Shown here: positions 44,464 to 54,873 of the stretch, piece by piece
Numbering within the stretch: the stretch's first letter is position 1
Layout of the letters: each line of letters begins with the position of its first letter
Assembly (NCBI RefSeq): GCF_014633365.1
Contig: NC_068347.1
Location: forward strand, 13,855,655-13,919,654
Source of the DNA: Diospyros lotus
Taxonomy: Eukaryota; Streptophyta; Magnoliopsida; Ericales; Ebenaceae
DNA length: 64,000 bases
Direction: 5' to 3'
The notes under the pieces: generated by a model
The model's database searches: none
What the model was told of the DNA's origin: nothing
What the model saw: the letters and a program-made list of their open reading frames with translations, nothing else
Program-made: the position numbers and the translations under genes

Positions 44464-46804
44464 AGAAAATGATGACATCTCTAGCTCTGCAGGGCACAAT
44501 GGAGGGATGCTGCCGCGGACTACTCAGGATGTGGTTTTTTCTGACTCTAAGGTCACTGGGAGAGTTCCTTAGCACACCGACCCTATAGTTGACCAACTAG
44601 TTATCGAGGAACGCGTAACTCACGAGGTCTTCAAACGCTATCCTTCGAAGCTGACGATCAATGAGCTGAAGTCTTGCGCCTTAGCGTACCGCCTTCCCTG
44701 CGGCACATGCTTGATGGTGCCTTCTCCCGGTGACCACGCAGCCTTTCATCCCGAAGGGTTCGTGGCTATTAGCCCCCAACACCTAGAGTTCGACCTTAGG
44801 TTTCCAATCCATCCCTACCTCATAACCATTCTCAATGACTTGAAACTCGCACCTGTCTAACTGACTCCCAAATCTTACTCCTAGATAACCTCCCTGGCCA
44901 TACTCTTTAAAAAGAACAAACTTCCTCTTCCTACTCCCAAAATCCTTAGATACCTTTACTCTTTGAAAGGTACCAAGGACTAGTTGTATTATATGGCAGC
45001 TCGTTCTTCTGACTATAAAAAGCTCTTGCCTCAAGGGAAAGCTAAGGGCAAGTCTAATGTAAGGGACTATAAGTCCCAATGGTTCTATATCTCATGCTCC
45101 TCACTTCACAATATCAATAACTTCAGATTTGTTCTAGTACCAAGTAAGTAGTCTTTTAGCTCGCACTTGTTATAACAATTTATTTGTCATCACTTCTTAC
45201 TTATGAATCTCATTTTTATTTTGCAGACGTCACTGGTAGGAAGCCCAAGCTGACCATCTCCAAGGCACAAGAGCTTCAAAAAGCTTCTGAAGCAAAGAAT
45301 GATGACGACGACTGTGAATTCTGTGATTCTTTGCTCCACGACTACCAGCTAGCTCCCCCTGTCAGCATCAAACATATCAGGCAGGAGGACATTGAAGTTC
45401 AGGGCCAAAGAGAGATAAGGTCGACCTTTAACGTGGTCGACTTTAGTAGGAGTCCAGTTAGGGAAATCAAAGCTGGTCAAGAGGTCATGGTCGGGGCCTT
45501 GCTAACGTCATCGAAAGCAATGAAGCTCCAGCTCGAAAGACCTGGTCCTTCTACGATCTCGAGCTTACCCGAGGTCGTCCATATGTCATCCTCTCCTGCC
45601 AAAATCCAAAGGGTGGAGCCTCGTGTCATGGTGGCCAACGAGAGCCGCGACCTCGTCACTCTGCCCGGCCTTGTCCCCGTAGCGACTGTTGCGACTTCGT
45701 CAATCCCCGCTTCTGCAGACATTTCTTCACAGCGTGTGGCGACCATGGCTGCAACAAGTCGCAGTAAGTCCACGGTTGGCGAGGAGGCCCCTGCCGCTAG
45801 GAGCAAAAGAAAAGTACCTCCGACCTTGCAGGCCATTCAACAAACCCAGGAAGACAAGAGGAAGAAGGCAACCATTTCTACTGGGCCAAGTGTGCCTGAG
45901 GTCATGGCCGGGGCGACATACTTTGGCCCCCTTCTTGAAGGCCTAGACAGGGTCCTTGGTAACTCCACCAAGGCTTTGGACAAGAAGGAGATCTTGGGCG
46001 ACGCGCTCTCCGACTACATTGCTCGCTATAGCCTTTTGGTAAGGTTCTTCGCTCAATCTCGTATTCCTTGTTTTATCTCCTTCTCCTGTATTGACCTTCC
46101 AAGCTTCACAGGCTTCTCTCGGTGTCTTTAAGAAGAAATAAGAGAAAGCCCCAATCGCCAAGGAAAAAGAGTAACTCGAAGCTATTGTTGAGGTGCTGAG
46201 GAAGGACAAGAAAAAGCTAGAGGATAATCTAGCTTTCTTAACTAATGAGTCCAAGAAGTACCAGAATAAGGTCGAGGGCTTGGAAGACCGGGTAAGGGAG
46301 GCCGAGAGAGCTAAACGGGAGGTCGAGGATGAACTAGCCTAGGATAAGAGGATGTATGAATCGGCCTTATTTAAGGCCACTTCGAAGCTGAAAAATGTTG
46401 AGGTAGAGCTGGCTGCAACGCGAGGTGATTTGGAACAGGCCCGGAAGAGAGCTGAAACGGCAGATCAGGAGGTCAACGTCAAGGTTTGGGTCGTGAAGGA
46501 ATGCGAGGAGGTCGAGTCTGACATCTACAATGCGTTTGTTTTCACTTTATGGAAAGCGCATCCAGATCTTGACTTTTCCTGCTTTAGCGAGGAAGCAGTG
46601 GAGGTGGTGAAGAAATATGCTGCCGATGCCATGAACTCCGGAGTCGTCACTACCTTGCCTGAGCCTGATCAGACCGTGGTCGACCTCTCTGCTGAAGATG
46701 CCGACGATCCAGCTCCCCAAGATGCGGCTACCCAGACTTCGACTTCTCCAAGCCACTATGATTTTTTCTTTTTTTTTTTCTTTATTCTTGACCTTGGATT
46801 TTGA
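44464..46804 (+). pseudogene. Tat antisense ORF with two introns (Transposase_28-like and coiled coil)
   Basis: It lies on the strand opposite gag-pol, between integrase and the 3' LTR. The first exon reads LVIEERVTHEVFKRYP, YRLPCGTCLMVPSPGDHAAF and LRFPIHPYLITILNDLKLAP. These match my memory of the Pfam family Transposase_28 ('putative gypsy type transposon'). Intron 1 is 45144-45226 (CCAA/GTAAGTAG..TTTTGCAG/ACG) and joins to a serine-rich middle (45227-46038). Intron 2 is 46039-46111 (TTTTG/GTAAGG..TTCACAG/GCT). The last exon is a coiled coil (AKREVEDELA.., ELAATRGDLEQARKRAETAD) with an acidic tail. At least six in-frame stops are present, most explicable as Gln or Trp codons changed by C-to-T or G-to-A. 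The original start is uncertain. Confidence 0.8.
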
Positions 46805-47629
46805 AAGCAATACACTTTTCTCATTCAATCGAATTTTGTTTCTTTGTCATTTGCTGTAAGTTGAAAGCCGAACACAAAGATCGTGCATGAGTTCAAATTT
46901 AGTTAACTCAAGAACACCTTTAGCTCGCAACTGATAAACCTCAAAGCTAAACAATTTTGAATAATATGTCAAGTAAGATTTCATTAGTTCGAGCCGTATG
47001 TCTAGTAGGTCATGATCATGAGATCAAATCTAAGCTAACATACGGTAGTTAAATTAAATCACATTTTGCCTTCAAGCTATACCTCCAGGTAAATCGTAAT
47101 TCGATCCCAGCTAACGTACCATGACTTTTGGGGGCTTAGCGAGGTCAAGATGAACACGCATGTAGGTCGCAATCCATGACTTCTGTCAAGATGAGAGGAC
47201 CTCAGCTAGTGAACCATGACTCATAAGTTTTTAGCCGAGGTGATGGCTTATCAGGCACTAGACCATGACACTGAAGTCAAGATGAATGGGCTCTAGTTCG
47301 CCGACCATAGCCTAGGGTAAAGATTAAGATGAATGCTCATATAAGCAATGAACCATGGAATGTAGGCCAAGTTAAATGGGCCCCAGCTCGTATATCTTAG
47401 CCTTTTAACCCCGAATTGGAATTATTTCTTGCCTCTTAATATTTAACGAAAGTAGAAATAATAAGTGTTAACAGTAATAATAATAAATTCAATTCATTAA
47501 CAGAGCAATGTCAGCATAAACAGAACATCAGTCAAACATCATGCAAAGAAAAGATGTTGCTTATCAGAAATATGGTCTGAGATGCTCTGCGTTCTAAGCT
47601 CGTGGGAGAATAGTTTCATTCATTTATGT
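46805..47629. other. Tat spacer between antisense ORF and pol
   Basis: Noncoding stretch with repeated CATGA and AGCTCG words (for example ACCATGACT near 47126, 47211 and 47264). It separates convergent coding strands, so it should contain the ends of both transcripts. No clear terminator is seen. Confidence 0.6.
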
Positions 47630-48934
47630 CAGGTGATATGCTCTGTTCCCCAGATTTTCTTTGATAATATAAGGGCTTTCCCAGTTCGGGCCTAGTGCCC
47701 CGTCGCTGGACTTCCTAGCTCCCGGAAGAATAAGGTGTAACACGAGGTCACCAACATTATAGCACCAAACTCAAACTTTTCAATTGTAATACCTCGCAAT
47801 CCGCCGTTGATAGATAACCACCCTTATGCGAGCTAACTCCCTTACTTCGTCGAGTAGATCAAGGTTTGCAGCCAGTAACTAGTCATTGTCCTCAAGGTTG
47901 AAGGTGGCTCTTCCTTGACTGATCACCTCATTCTCTACAGGGATCATTGCCTCAGATCCATTGACCATAGAGAAAGGAGTTTCTCATGTGGTGATCTTAG
48001 CTATTGTTCGATATGGCCAAAGTACCGTTTGTAGTTCGTCTGCCCAGGCTCCCTTCCTGTATTCTAACTTTATTTTCAAAATCTGCTTGATTATCTTGTT
48101 GATAGCCTCGACTTGACCATTAGCTCGGGGATGATCCACAGCCGAGAAACTCTTCCGAATCCCCAATGATTCACAAAACTGGAGAAACTGCTCACTGGTG
48201 AATTGGGTTTCGTTGTCTATGACTATCTGTTGGGGAACCCCGAATATGCAAATGATGTTACTCCAAACGAAATTCTCTACCTTTGTCATGGATATCAGTG
48301 CGAGCTCCTTCGCTTCCGCCCATTTAGTGAAGTAATCAACTGTTATTATAGTGTGCTTGCATCCACCATGAGCTGTTGGGAGTGGGCCAATTAGATTCAT
48401 GCCCCAAATGGCAAAGGGCCACGGATTGCCCATTTCCTACAAATAGGATGGTGGAGTTGTTGGGATCTTTGCGAACCTTTGGCATGTGTCACATCTCTTT
48501 ACTAGGTTCATAGCTTCTTGCTTCATCGTGGGCCAACAAAAGCCCTGGCAAAGTGCTTTTTGAGCCAAGCCCCCAACGTGGTTTCCACAGTGACCTATGT
48601 GGATTTCCTTGAGTAACGTCTGACAATCAAGGTCATCGAGGCATCTTAACAATGGGGTAGTGAACCCCCTTTTGTACAACACATCATCATAAAGGTAGTA
48701 TGTTTCCATCCACGACCCTAGGCCCATCGTGATTGCTAAAACTTCACCTTGACCCTCCGTGCTTAGTGCTGCTAGGAACTTCACCGGTATGGCTACTAAG
48801 GAGTTCGCATCTTGAGCTGAAGCCAAATGAGCTAGAGTGTCAATGTGAGAATTCTGGTTCCTCGTCACCTGGCTTATCTCGCACATCTCAAACGTGCACA
48901 TTAAATCCTGAACTCTTTGGAGGTAGGCCACCAT
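47630..48934 (-). pseudogene. Integrase (Tat element)
   Basis: The zinc-binding domain (48437-48934 frame, C-terminal half) has LKEIHIGHCGNHVGG, GFCWPTMKQEAMNLV and CDTCQRFAK, an HHCC set. The core (47984-48433) reads WGMNLIGPLP, with the first catalytic Asp changed to Asn. It keeps Asp in IVIDNETQFTSEQF and Glu in NGQVEAINKIIK. The C-terminal part is traceable to about 47640 (LARIRV..YQRRIARYYN, LGPNWESPY-like) across a stop. The core frame is otherwise open for 149 residues. Confidence 0.88.
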
Positions 48935-49962
48935 CTTTGAGCTTTTTGCCTAATATTCACCTCGTATTTGACATACCATGAGTTGAGAATCATTGAAGAC
49001 TGTTATCCATTCTGCCTTCACTTCCCTCACCAAGTGTAACCCTGCCAACAGTGCCTCATACTCTACTTCATTGTTGGTTGCTTTAAATCTAAACCTCAAC
49101 GCATATGGAATCTTGTGCCCCTCTGGGCTTATCAGGAGCACTCCAGCTCTAGCTCCATGCTCGCTGGAAGATCCGTCCACATATAACTCTCATATCGGAC
49201 TCTCTGAAGACTCAGGCTCTTCTTTTGCTGGCCACGTGAACTCGGTAATAAAATCTGCTAGCATCTGTCCTTTTATAACCTACCATGATTTATACTCTAT
49301 GTTGAACTGAGTGAGCTCGATGGCTCACTTCAATAACTGGCCTGATGAGTCGGGCTTCTAAAAGACTTGTTTTAATGGATATTTTGTCAACACATCAATC
49401 TGATGGGCTTGGAAGTAAGGGCACAGCTTCCTCAATGCCACCACTAAGCAGTAAGCAAGCTTCTCCATTGGGGTATATCTAGTTTCCGCATCTAATAATC
49501 TGTAACTTACATAATATACTGGATACTGTACCCTATCTTCTTCTCACACTAGTGAGGCACTGATAGCATATTGAGACACTCCCAAGTAGGTGATCAACTT
49601 CTCTCATTCTTTTGGCTTGGATATAAGCGGAGACCCCCCCCCCCCATATATTCTTTCAGTTGCTGTAAGGAGACCTCACATTCTTCCGTCCATTGGAAAT
49701 TTTTGGCCTGCTTCAACATAATAAAGAATGGAATACATTTATCGGAGACCTTGGAGACAAACCTACTGAAGGCAGCAATCTAGCCGTTAAGGCTTTGCAC
49801 CTTTTTTATCTTAGTTGACGACCTCGTGTCAAGTAAAGCTCAGATCTTTTCTAGGTTTGCCTCGATCCCCCTCTCATTCACCATGAAGCTCAAGAACTTC
49901 CCAAGAGATACGCCGAATGTGCATTTGAGTGGATTTAGCTTTATCTGATATTTCCTCAAGAT
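48935..49962 (-). pseudogene. Dual RNase H region (Tat element)
   Basis: The archaeal-type RNase H (48950-49180 and into 48934) begins MDGSSSEHGARAGVLLISPE and continues ATNNEVEYEALLAGLHLV and FNDSQLMVCQIRGEY. Its D, E and D residues are present. The classic RNase H between RT and here (49200-49950) is broken into short frames. A run of 12 C at 49634-49645 (G on the coding strand) interrupts the end of the connection domain. Two RNase H copies are characteristic of Tat. Confidence 0.82.
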
Positions 49963-50700
49963 CTAGAACATTTTTTCCAAGTCACGAACATGGTCGTCAA
50001 CTTGTCGGGACTTCACCAGCATATCATCCACATAGACTTCCATGGTTCTTCCAATCAGATCCTTGAACATCATGTTAACCAAGCGCTGGTAGGTCACTCT
50101 AGCATTCTTTAGCCGAAAAAGTATCACCTTATAGCAGTATAACCCTCGATCTATGATAAACAAGGTGTGCTCCTCGTTTTCAAGTTTCATAGGAATTTGA
50201 TTGTACCCTGAATAAGTGTCCATGAAACTAAGAAGTTGGTGATCGACCGTTGCATCCACGAGCTAGTCTATTCTAGGCAGAGGAAAACTGTCTTTTGGGC
50301 ATGCTTTATTTAAATCGGTGAAGTCCACACAGGTCCTCCACTTCCCATTCTTCTTTTTTACCAAAATCGGATTAGCCACCCAGGTCGGGTAATGTGCTTA
50401 TCTGATGAACCTGTTTGCCAACAGTTTGTTCACTTCTTCTTTCAGGGCTGCATAACGCTCTACGGTCATAGGCCTTCTCTTTTGATGGACTGGCTTGTGA
50501 TTGGAATCTATGTTGAGCCGGTGTATCATCACATCCGGGTCTGTCCCAACCATGTCTTCATGGTTCCAGGCAAACACATCTAGGTTTGCTTTGAGAAAGT
50601 TAGTCAGCTGAGTCTTTACCTCAAGAACAAGGTCCCTACCCAACTTGAGACACCTCTCGGCATCCGTGTTACTAACCACAACATCTTGCAGTTCGCCTAC
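49963..50700 (-). pseudogene. Reverse transcriptase (Tat element)
   Basis: The N-terminal part (50398-50679) has VFAWNHEDMVGTDPDVMIHR, HQKRRPMTVERYAALKEEV and KLLANRFIR. After a stop, the palm (49963-50259) has LLSFMDTYSGYNQIPM (catalytic Asp in FMD), LKNARVTYQRLVN and active site VYVDDMLVKS. The order fits gypsy RT. Confidence 0.87.
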
Positions 50701-50786
50701 AGGGCCTGCAGCTCAGTCACAATCCACCTTGCGTGGATCTAGGTCATGGCTGACTCCTTTCTCACTCACACCCCCGAGTCACCTCG

Positions 50787-51265
50787 TTAGACAATGTTGA
50801 CTTTCTTTCCTTTGAATCCCATTTTCAACGCCTCTTCGTAACAATGTCTTGCTGAATATTGCTCGCCTCTCATGCATCTAGTCCAGTTCGGAGTTGGGAA
50901 TTTGGCGATCAACACTTTGGTCGAGATAACCAGGTTCAAGTCGTTCATAACAGGTTTCCTCATGATAACGTTATACGCCAAAGGGCAATCGATGACCAAG
51001 AAGTCCGTCATCATAGTAGCTTTGCGGTCTGAGTCCTCAATTGTAAGTGGGAGCCTGATGCATCCTGTGGGTGTCATCGATCTCCAGTAAATCCATAAAG
51101 TGGTTCTAGGGAAGCCCTTAGTTCATCCGACCCCAGGCCCATTTGGTCGAAGCATCCTCTATACATTACATTCATCGAGCTACCTATGTCAACCATAATC
51201 CTCCACACTTCAACGTTTCCAATTCGAGCTCGGATCACAAGAGCGTCGTTGTGGGGCCAGTGCAC
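50787..51265 (-). pseudogene. Aspartic protease (Tat element)
   Basis: The 51074-51265 frame has IMVDIGSSMNVMY, where the usual DTGSS/DSGSS is DIGSS. The overlapping frame 50787-51077 continues with LTIEDSDRKATMMTDFLVI and AYNVIMRKPVMNDL. A shift near 51075 separates them. Confidence 0.82.
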
Positions 51266-51499
51266 CTCTCTTGTATCTTCTTTTGAAAAAATATGTCACT
51301 AGGGGTTGTTTTGGCTTTCTTTAATGATATTCCCTGTTCACCATACCTGACAAATAGGAGGTGACCGGCTTCCCGTACATAACGTTCGTTTAACCTATTA
51401 GAGGTTCCTACAATATGAGCCCCACCGTGAATAGTGAAGATAGTTCTTACCTCCGGTGCCCGATCCTACTGGCGAGCTTGGCGAGGTTCAAGTTAGACT

Positions 51500-53268
51500 G
51501 GATGCTGAGGCTGTTAATCCCTCAGTCGTGCCACATAATCACATAAGTGACCTTTCCTAATCAGTTCTTCAATCGCATCCTTCAATGCCCAACACTCAGA
51601 GGTGTTGTGTCCTGCCTTGTTGTGGTAAGCGCAAAACTTGTCCTTGTTTCTGAATCTGTCAGGGGTCCGTATGGGATTAGGCCTCCTGAAATTTTCCTTT
51701 CCCTTCTCGACAGCGAAAATCCTATCTTACGTGTCCAATAGAACACTATAGCGCTCATAGCGACCTTGGTGTGGAGGTCGCTCACTTCTCTACTCATTCC
51801 TTACTTTTTTAGCGACTTGATCATTAGGATTTCAGCCCTGGCCTCCTTTATCATGGTCGCCACTACCCCACTTCTTACTTTGGTTATTGCTCCCATCTCC
51901 ATCCTTTTGGTTGTTGGGCTTCTTTGAGCCAAAGGTTTCCTTCCATCTAATCTCTTTCGCAGCTCGCTCGTAGAACTCACCTAGGTCCTTTATGGGGGAC
52001 TTATAGATGCTCTCATAGAGCTTCCTATCTTTTCAAAGTCCTGCAGATATCGCAGTCAAAATACTCTTGTCTGAGGGTCTCTCGACATTATTGACCTCGC
52101 GCCTGAATCTCTTTATGTATTCCTTCAAAGATTTACTAGATCGCTGGAAAACTGTAGCGAGGTGACATGTTGGAGCGAGTTGCCTCCAGAGCGACCTGTA
52201 TTGGTTGATAAACCTTCTCTGGCATTCTTCCCAACTACAAATACTGCGGGGGCGAAGACCTTTTAACGATGTCCAAGGTATGTCCCCAGGGTTGCGGGGA
52301 ATATTCAGCATTTAGCTAGTGAGCTTGAGGTCTGCAGGTCCATTTAGACATTAAAGGCATCTAGATGGTCATAGGGGTCACCGTCTCCGTTGTACTGAGG
52401 GATGGTCGAGACCTTAAATCTGAGGGGGAGAGGCTCTTATTCTACTTCTATTGAGAATGGGGTCTTTTCATCGCTATCTCCCTTCCGATCGTGAGCTCCA
52501 TGTTGCGCCTCCAGTTGTCAAATCCTTTGCAATAGCTCCTCCACGGTTGGATTTTGGTCCAAAGATCGTCTGGGGGGAGACCGCCTTTCCCATTTGCTTC
52601 CTCGATCTAGCGAATAGCGAGCTCTTGGCTGATATCGTCTCCTATTCCTTGGCGAGTTACAATGAGTGGCATGATCTAGGCTGATCTTGGCCGAGCTCTC
52701 CCCTTGATGATCCTCGACTTCCTTCATGATCCTCGTCACGATGATCTTTGTAACGATTTGCTCTAATTCTTGGATTTATGGGGTATGCCTCCAGCCCCTT
52801 TCCCCGAGATCGTCATTCTTTCGATCTCCCAGACCGTGATTTCGAGGAATGAGCAGATCTAGCCCATCGTGAAGTTCCTCTACCTTCTCTTTCATTTGGA
52901 ACGGGCCTTTCGTCTCAAAGCTGTAGGATACCTCTGGGTGGTGCGACCTCCACCAGATTCTGGACGACTTGGATTTACACTTGGGTCATCGTCTTAACCG
53001 CATCCGCGAGCTACCTGACTGTATTCTCTAGCGCCTCTTGATGTTGCTACCAAGCCGGAGCCACCTCTATCCCTGGAACAGGGGTCACAGACTGACAGGG
53101 AACCTGTGAGGGGATTCTCGAGGTGGTTCCAACTAATGGGGGAATGGAAGCAGTTGCAGCGGTCACGACTATGCCCCCTATAGGTGGGATTTTCAATAGT
53201 CGACTAACATGATCTTTGGGTTGATTGACCACCACTTCAGAACTTCTTGTGTGTCTCCCCCTTACCAT
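51500..53268 (-). pseudogene. Gag (Tat element)
   Basis: The start is probably MVRGRHTRSSEVV at 53268. Capsid blocks at 52033-52311 include CSWEECQRRFINQYRSLWRQ and KSLKEYIKRFRREVNNVE. Arg/Ser-rich sequence lies at 52518-52739. The knuckle near 51600 reads FCAYHNKAGHNTSEC in the in-phase frame, a C-H-H-C variant known from Tat gag. Several stops interrupt it. Confidence 0.82.
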
Positions 53269-53287
53269 TGACGTTGATCAGAACAGG

Positions 53288-53307
53288 CCCTTCTTCTAGT
53301 GCCAAAA
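53288..53307 (-). other. Probable primer-binding site of the Tat element
   Basis: Directly after the LTR end (..GTCGACA) the minus strand reads TTTTGGCACTAGAAGAAGGG. The TGGC start fits a PBS but I could not assign the tRNA. Confidence 0.5.
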
Positions 53308-53915
53308 TGTCGACGTTCAGAATCGGTCGACTGAGATTCGTCAGCTTGTACCAATTGAATAATCACAAATACGAGGGGAAGGAAACAATAGTAACACCAA
53401 AAAATAATACGCAAGAGTTTTTTACGCGATTCAGCCAGAATGATATCTAGTCCACGACTGTCCTCTGATCATTTCGGTAGAGTAACAGTATGTATTTTTC
53501 ATCATCCCCGTACAATGGCTTTTGACCTTCTATTTATAGTGTGAGGTATTGACAGTTTACACAAAGTTTAAAGCAGTGGGGCCACATTGTGAGGGACAAT
53601 GTGCCCTTATTATCTCCATAAAACAGGGAGTAAGAGCTCCGCACTATGCGGGGACTGGCTTTCCACGGATAAGGACAGGTAGACATCAAATCCAGTTATT
53701 TTACTTCGTGGTCTTCTTTGCGAGTTGATCGGGTTGACCGGCGAGCTAGAGTTATCGCCAGGAGCTCGCTTGCTATCGTGATCAGAGCTCGCGCTTTAGC
53801 AACTGTGAGATCTCACAGAGATGGCTTCGGTCTTTGGCCCATTGGGCTTCGAGAGGTTGAGCCTTATCATTGAACCGTTTCCATCCCACCGCAGTCCCGT
53901 CAATAGCCTAAGGCA
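53308..53915 (-). repeat. 5' LTR (F) of the Tat element, start trimmed
   Basis: It matches 43052-43680 along its length, but its minus-strand start is TGCCTTAGGC. The first about 21 bases present in the 3' LTR and in solo F are absent. Confidence 0.88.
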
Positions 53916-54873
53916 GGATATAAGACAAATATAAGTAAAACATATCTGAATATAAGACACAAACATATATTTCCATATTCGGATATCATGGAAGGCACTC
54001 GATCATTATTTATCCGTACAAAAATTATTAGTACAAATAAACTTAGAGTTATTTACAAAATTTGTTAGATTTCAAAGATATTTTCTATCAAATATTTAGA
54101 ATTATTTACTTGCAAAATTATTTCTCTAACATATAAATCGTAAATCATTTTTTTTCTCTAGTTTAACATTAAATTGGAGTTTAAAAATATTATTTATATA
54201 TATTTTTTGTTTATTTAGTATAAATATATAATTTTTATTGTATTTTTGATTTATTATTTTTTTGTTTAGTATATTATTTATATATGAATTAATTCTTCTA
54301 TTTGAATAAGATCTCAATTCCAGAGACGGTTTTATTAGATATCTTATAACTAGAATCCCTCTTTTTTCGATCTAGTTCTTCCACCACCACGAACCTCATT
54401 TAAATGCAAGCATGTTATATTTTTTAGTTATTGGGAGAACACAAGTATTCTATTTTGGATTTAAAAAAGAACTCTAAGAGATCTTTTTTTCTTTTTGGAA
54501 TATACAGGAGCGAAACAATCAATCTATTGATATTTAAAGACCTAAAAGAGTCTTCCAATATATCATTGATCTTGAAATATCAATTGCTTGTTGAACCTTG
54601 TGAATTACGTGAAAGTAGGATACTCTAAATTCAAATTTTTATTTATTATTTTATGTTTATTATTGACTATAAAATATATTTTTCTCTATATATATATTAT
54701 TTATATTTTTTAAAAATATTTGAAATTTTTTTTTTATTTTTTAAATTTTTTTTAAACCTTTTCCTATTTAGCGACGGGAAGATGCTTGTCGCTGGTGCGC
54801 TGGGGGGGGGGGGGATAGCAACGAGCATCTTCCAATCACTAAACAACGAGGGGAAGATGACCGTCGCTAAACC

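Larger units (their letters stand above)
43052..53915 (-). mobile_element. Tat-lineage Ty3/gypsy element, near full length
   Basis: A 10.9-kb minus-strand element with 5' LTR 53308-53915, gag, protease, RT, dual RNase H, integrase, a plus-strand antisense ORF (44464-46804) and 3' LTR 43052-43680. The archaeal-type RNase H after the classic one, the CHHC gag knuckle and the antisense ORF are Tat hallmarks. Flanks AGATA and GGATA differ at one position. However, the 5' LTR lacks the first about 21 bases of the LTR F consensus, so that TSD is uncertain. All frames carry stops. Confidence 0.9.
42832..54868 (+). mobile_element. Second CACTA-like sequence, split by the Tat element
   Basis: A second CACTACAAGAAAAATA terminus lies at 42832, followed by TTTAGCAACG-type repeats to 43051. 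After the Tat element the sequence resumes at 53916 with the same ATATAAGACA-rich text. It ends with TTTAGCGACGGGAAGATGC..GAGCATCTTCC, an inverted repeat around a 13-G run (54770-54868). Solo LTR G interrupts it at 54869. The distal terminus was not found. Confidence 0.6.

Noticed and set aside
45184..46131. 315-residue plus-strand frame as an independent host gene
   Set aside because: It lies inside the Tat element between integrase and the 3' LTR, and joins by intron signals to other parts of the known Tat antisense ORF. The annotated 5' end of the open frame is intronic.
53916..53920. Exact TSD for the Tat element
   Set aside because: The flanks differ at one base and the 5' LTR end is trimmed, so I record it only as possible.
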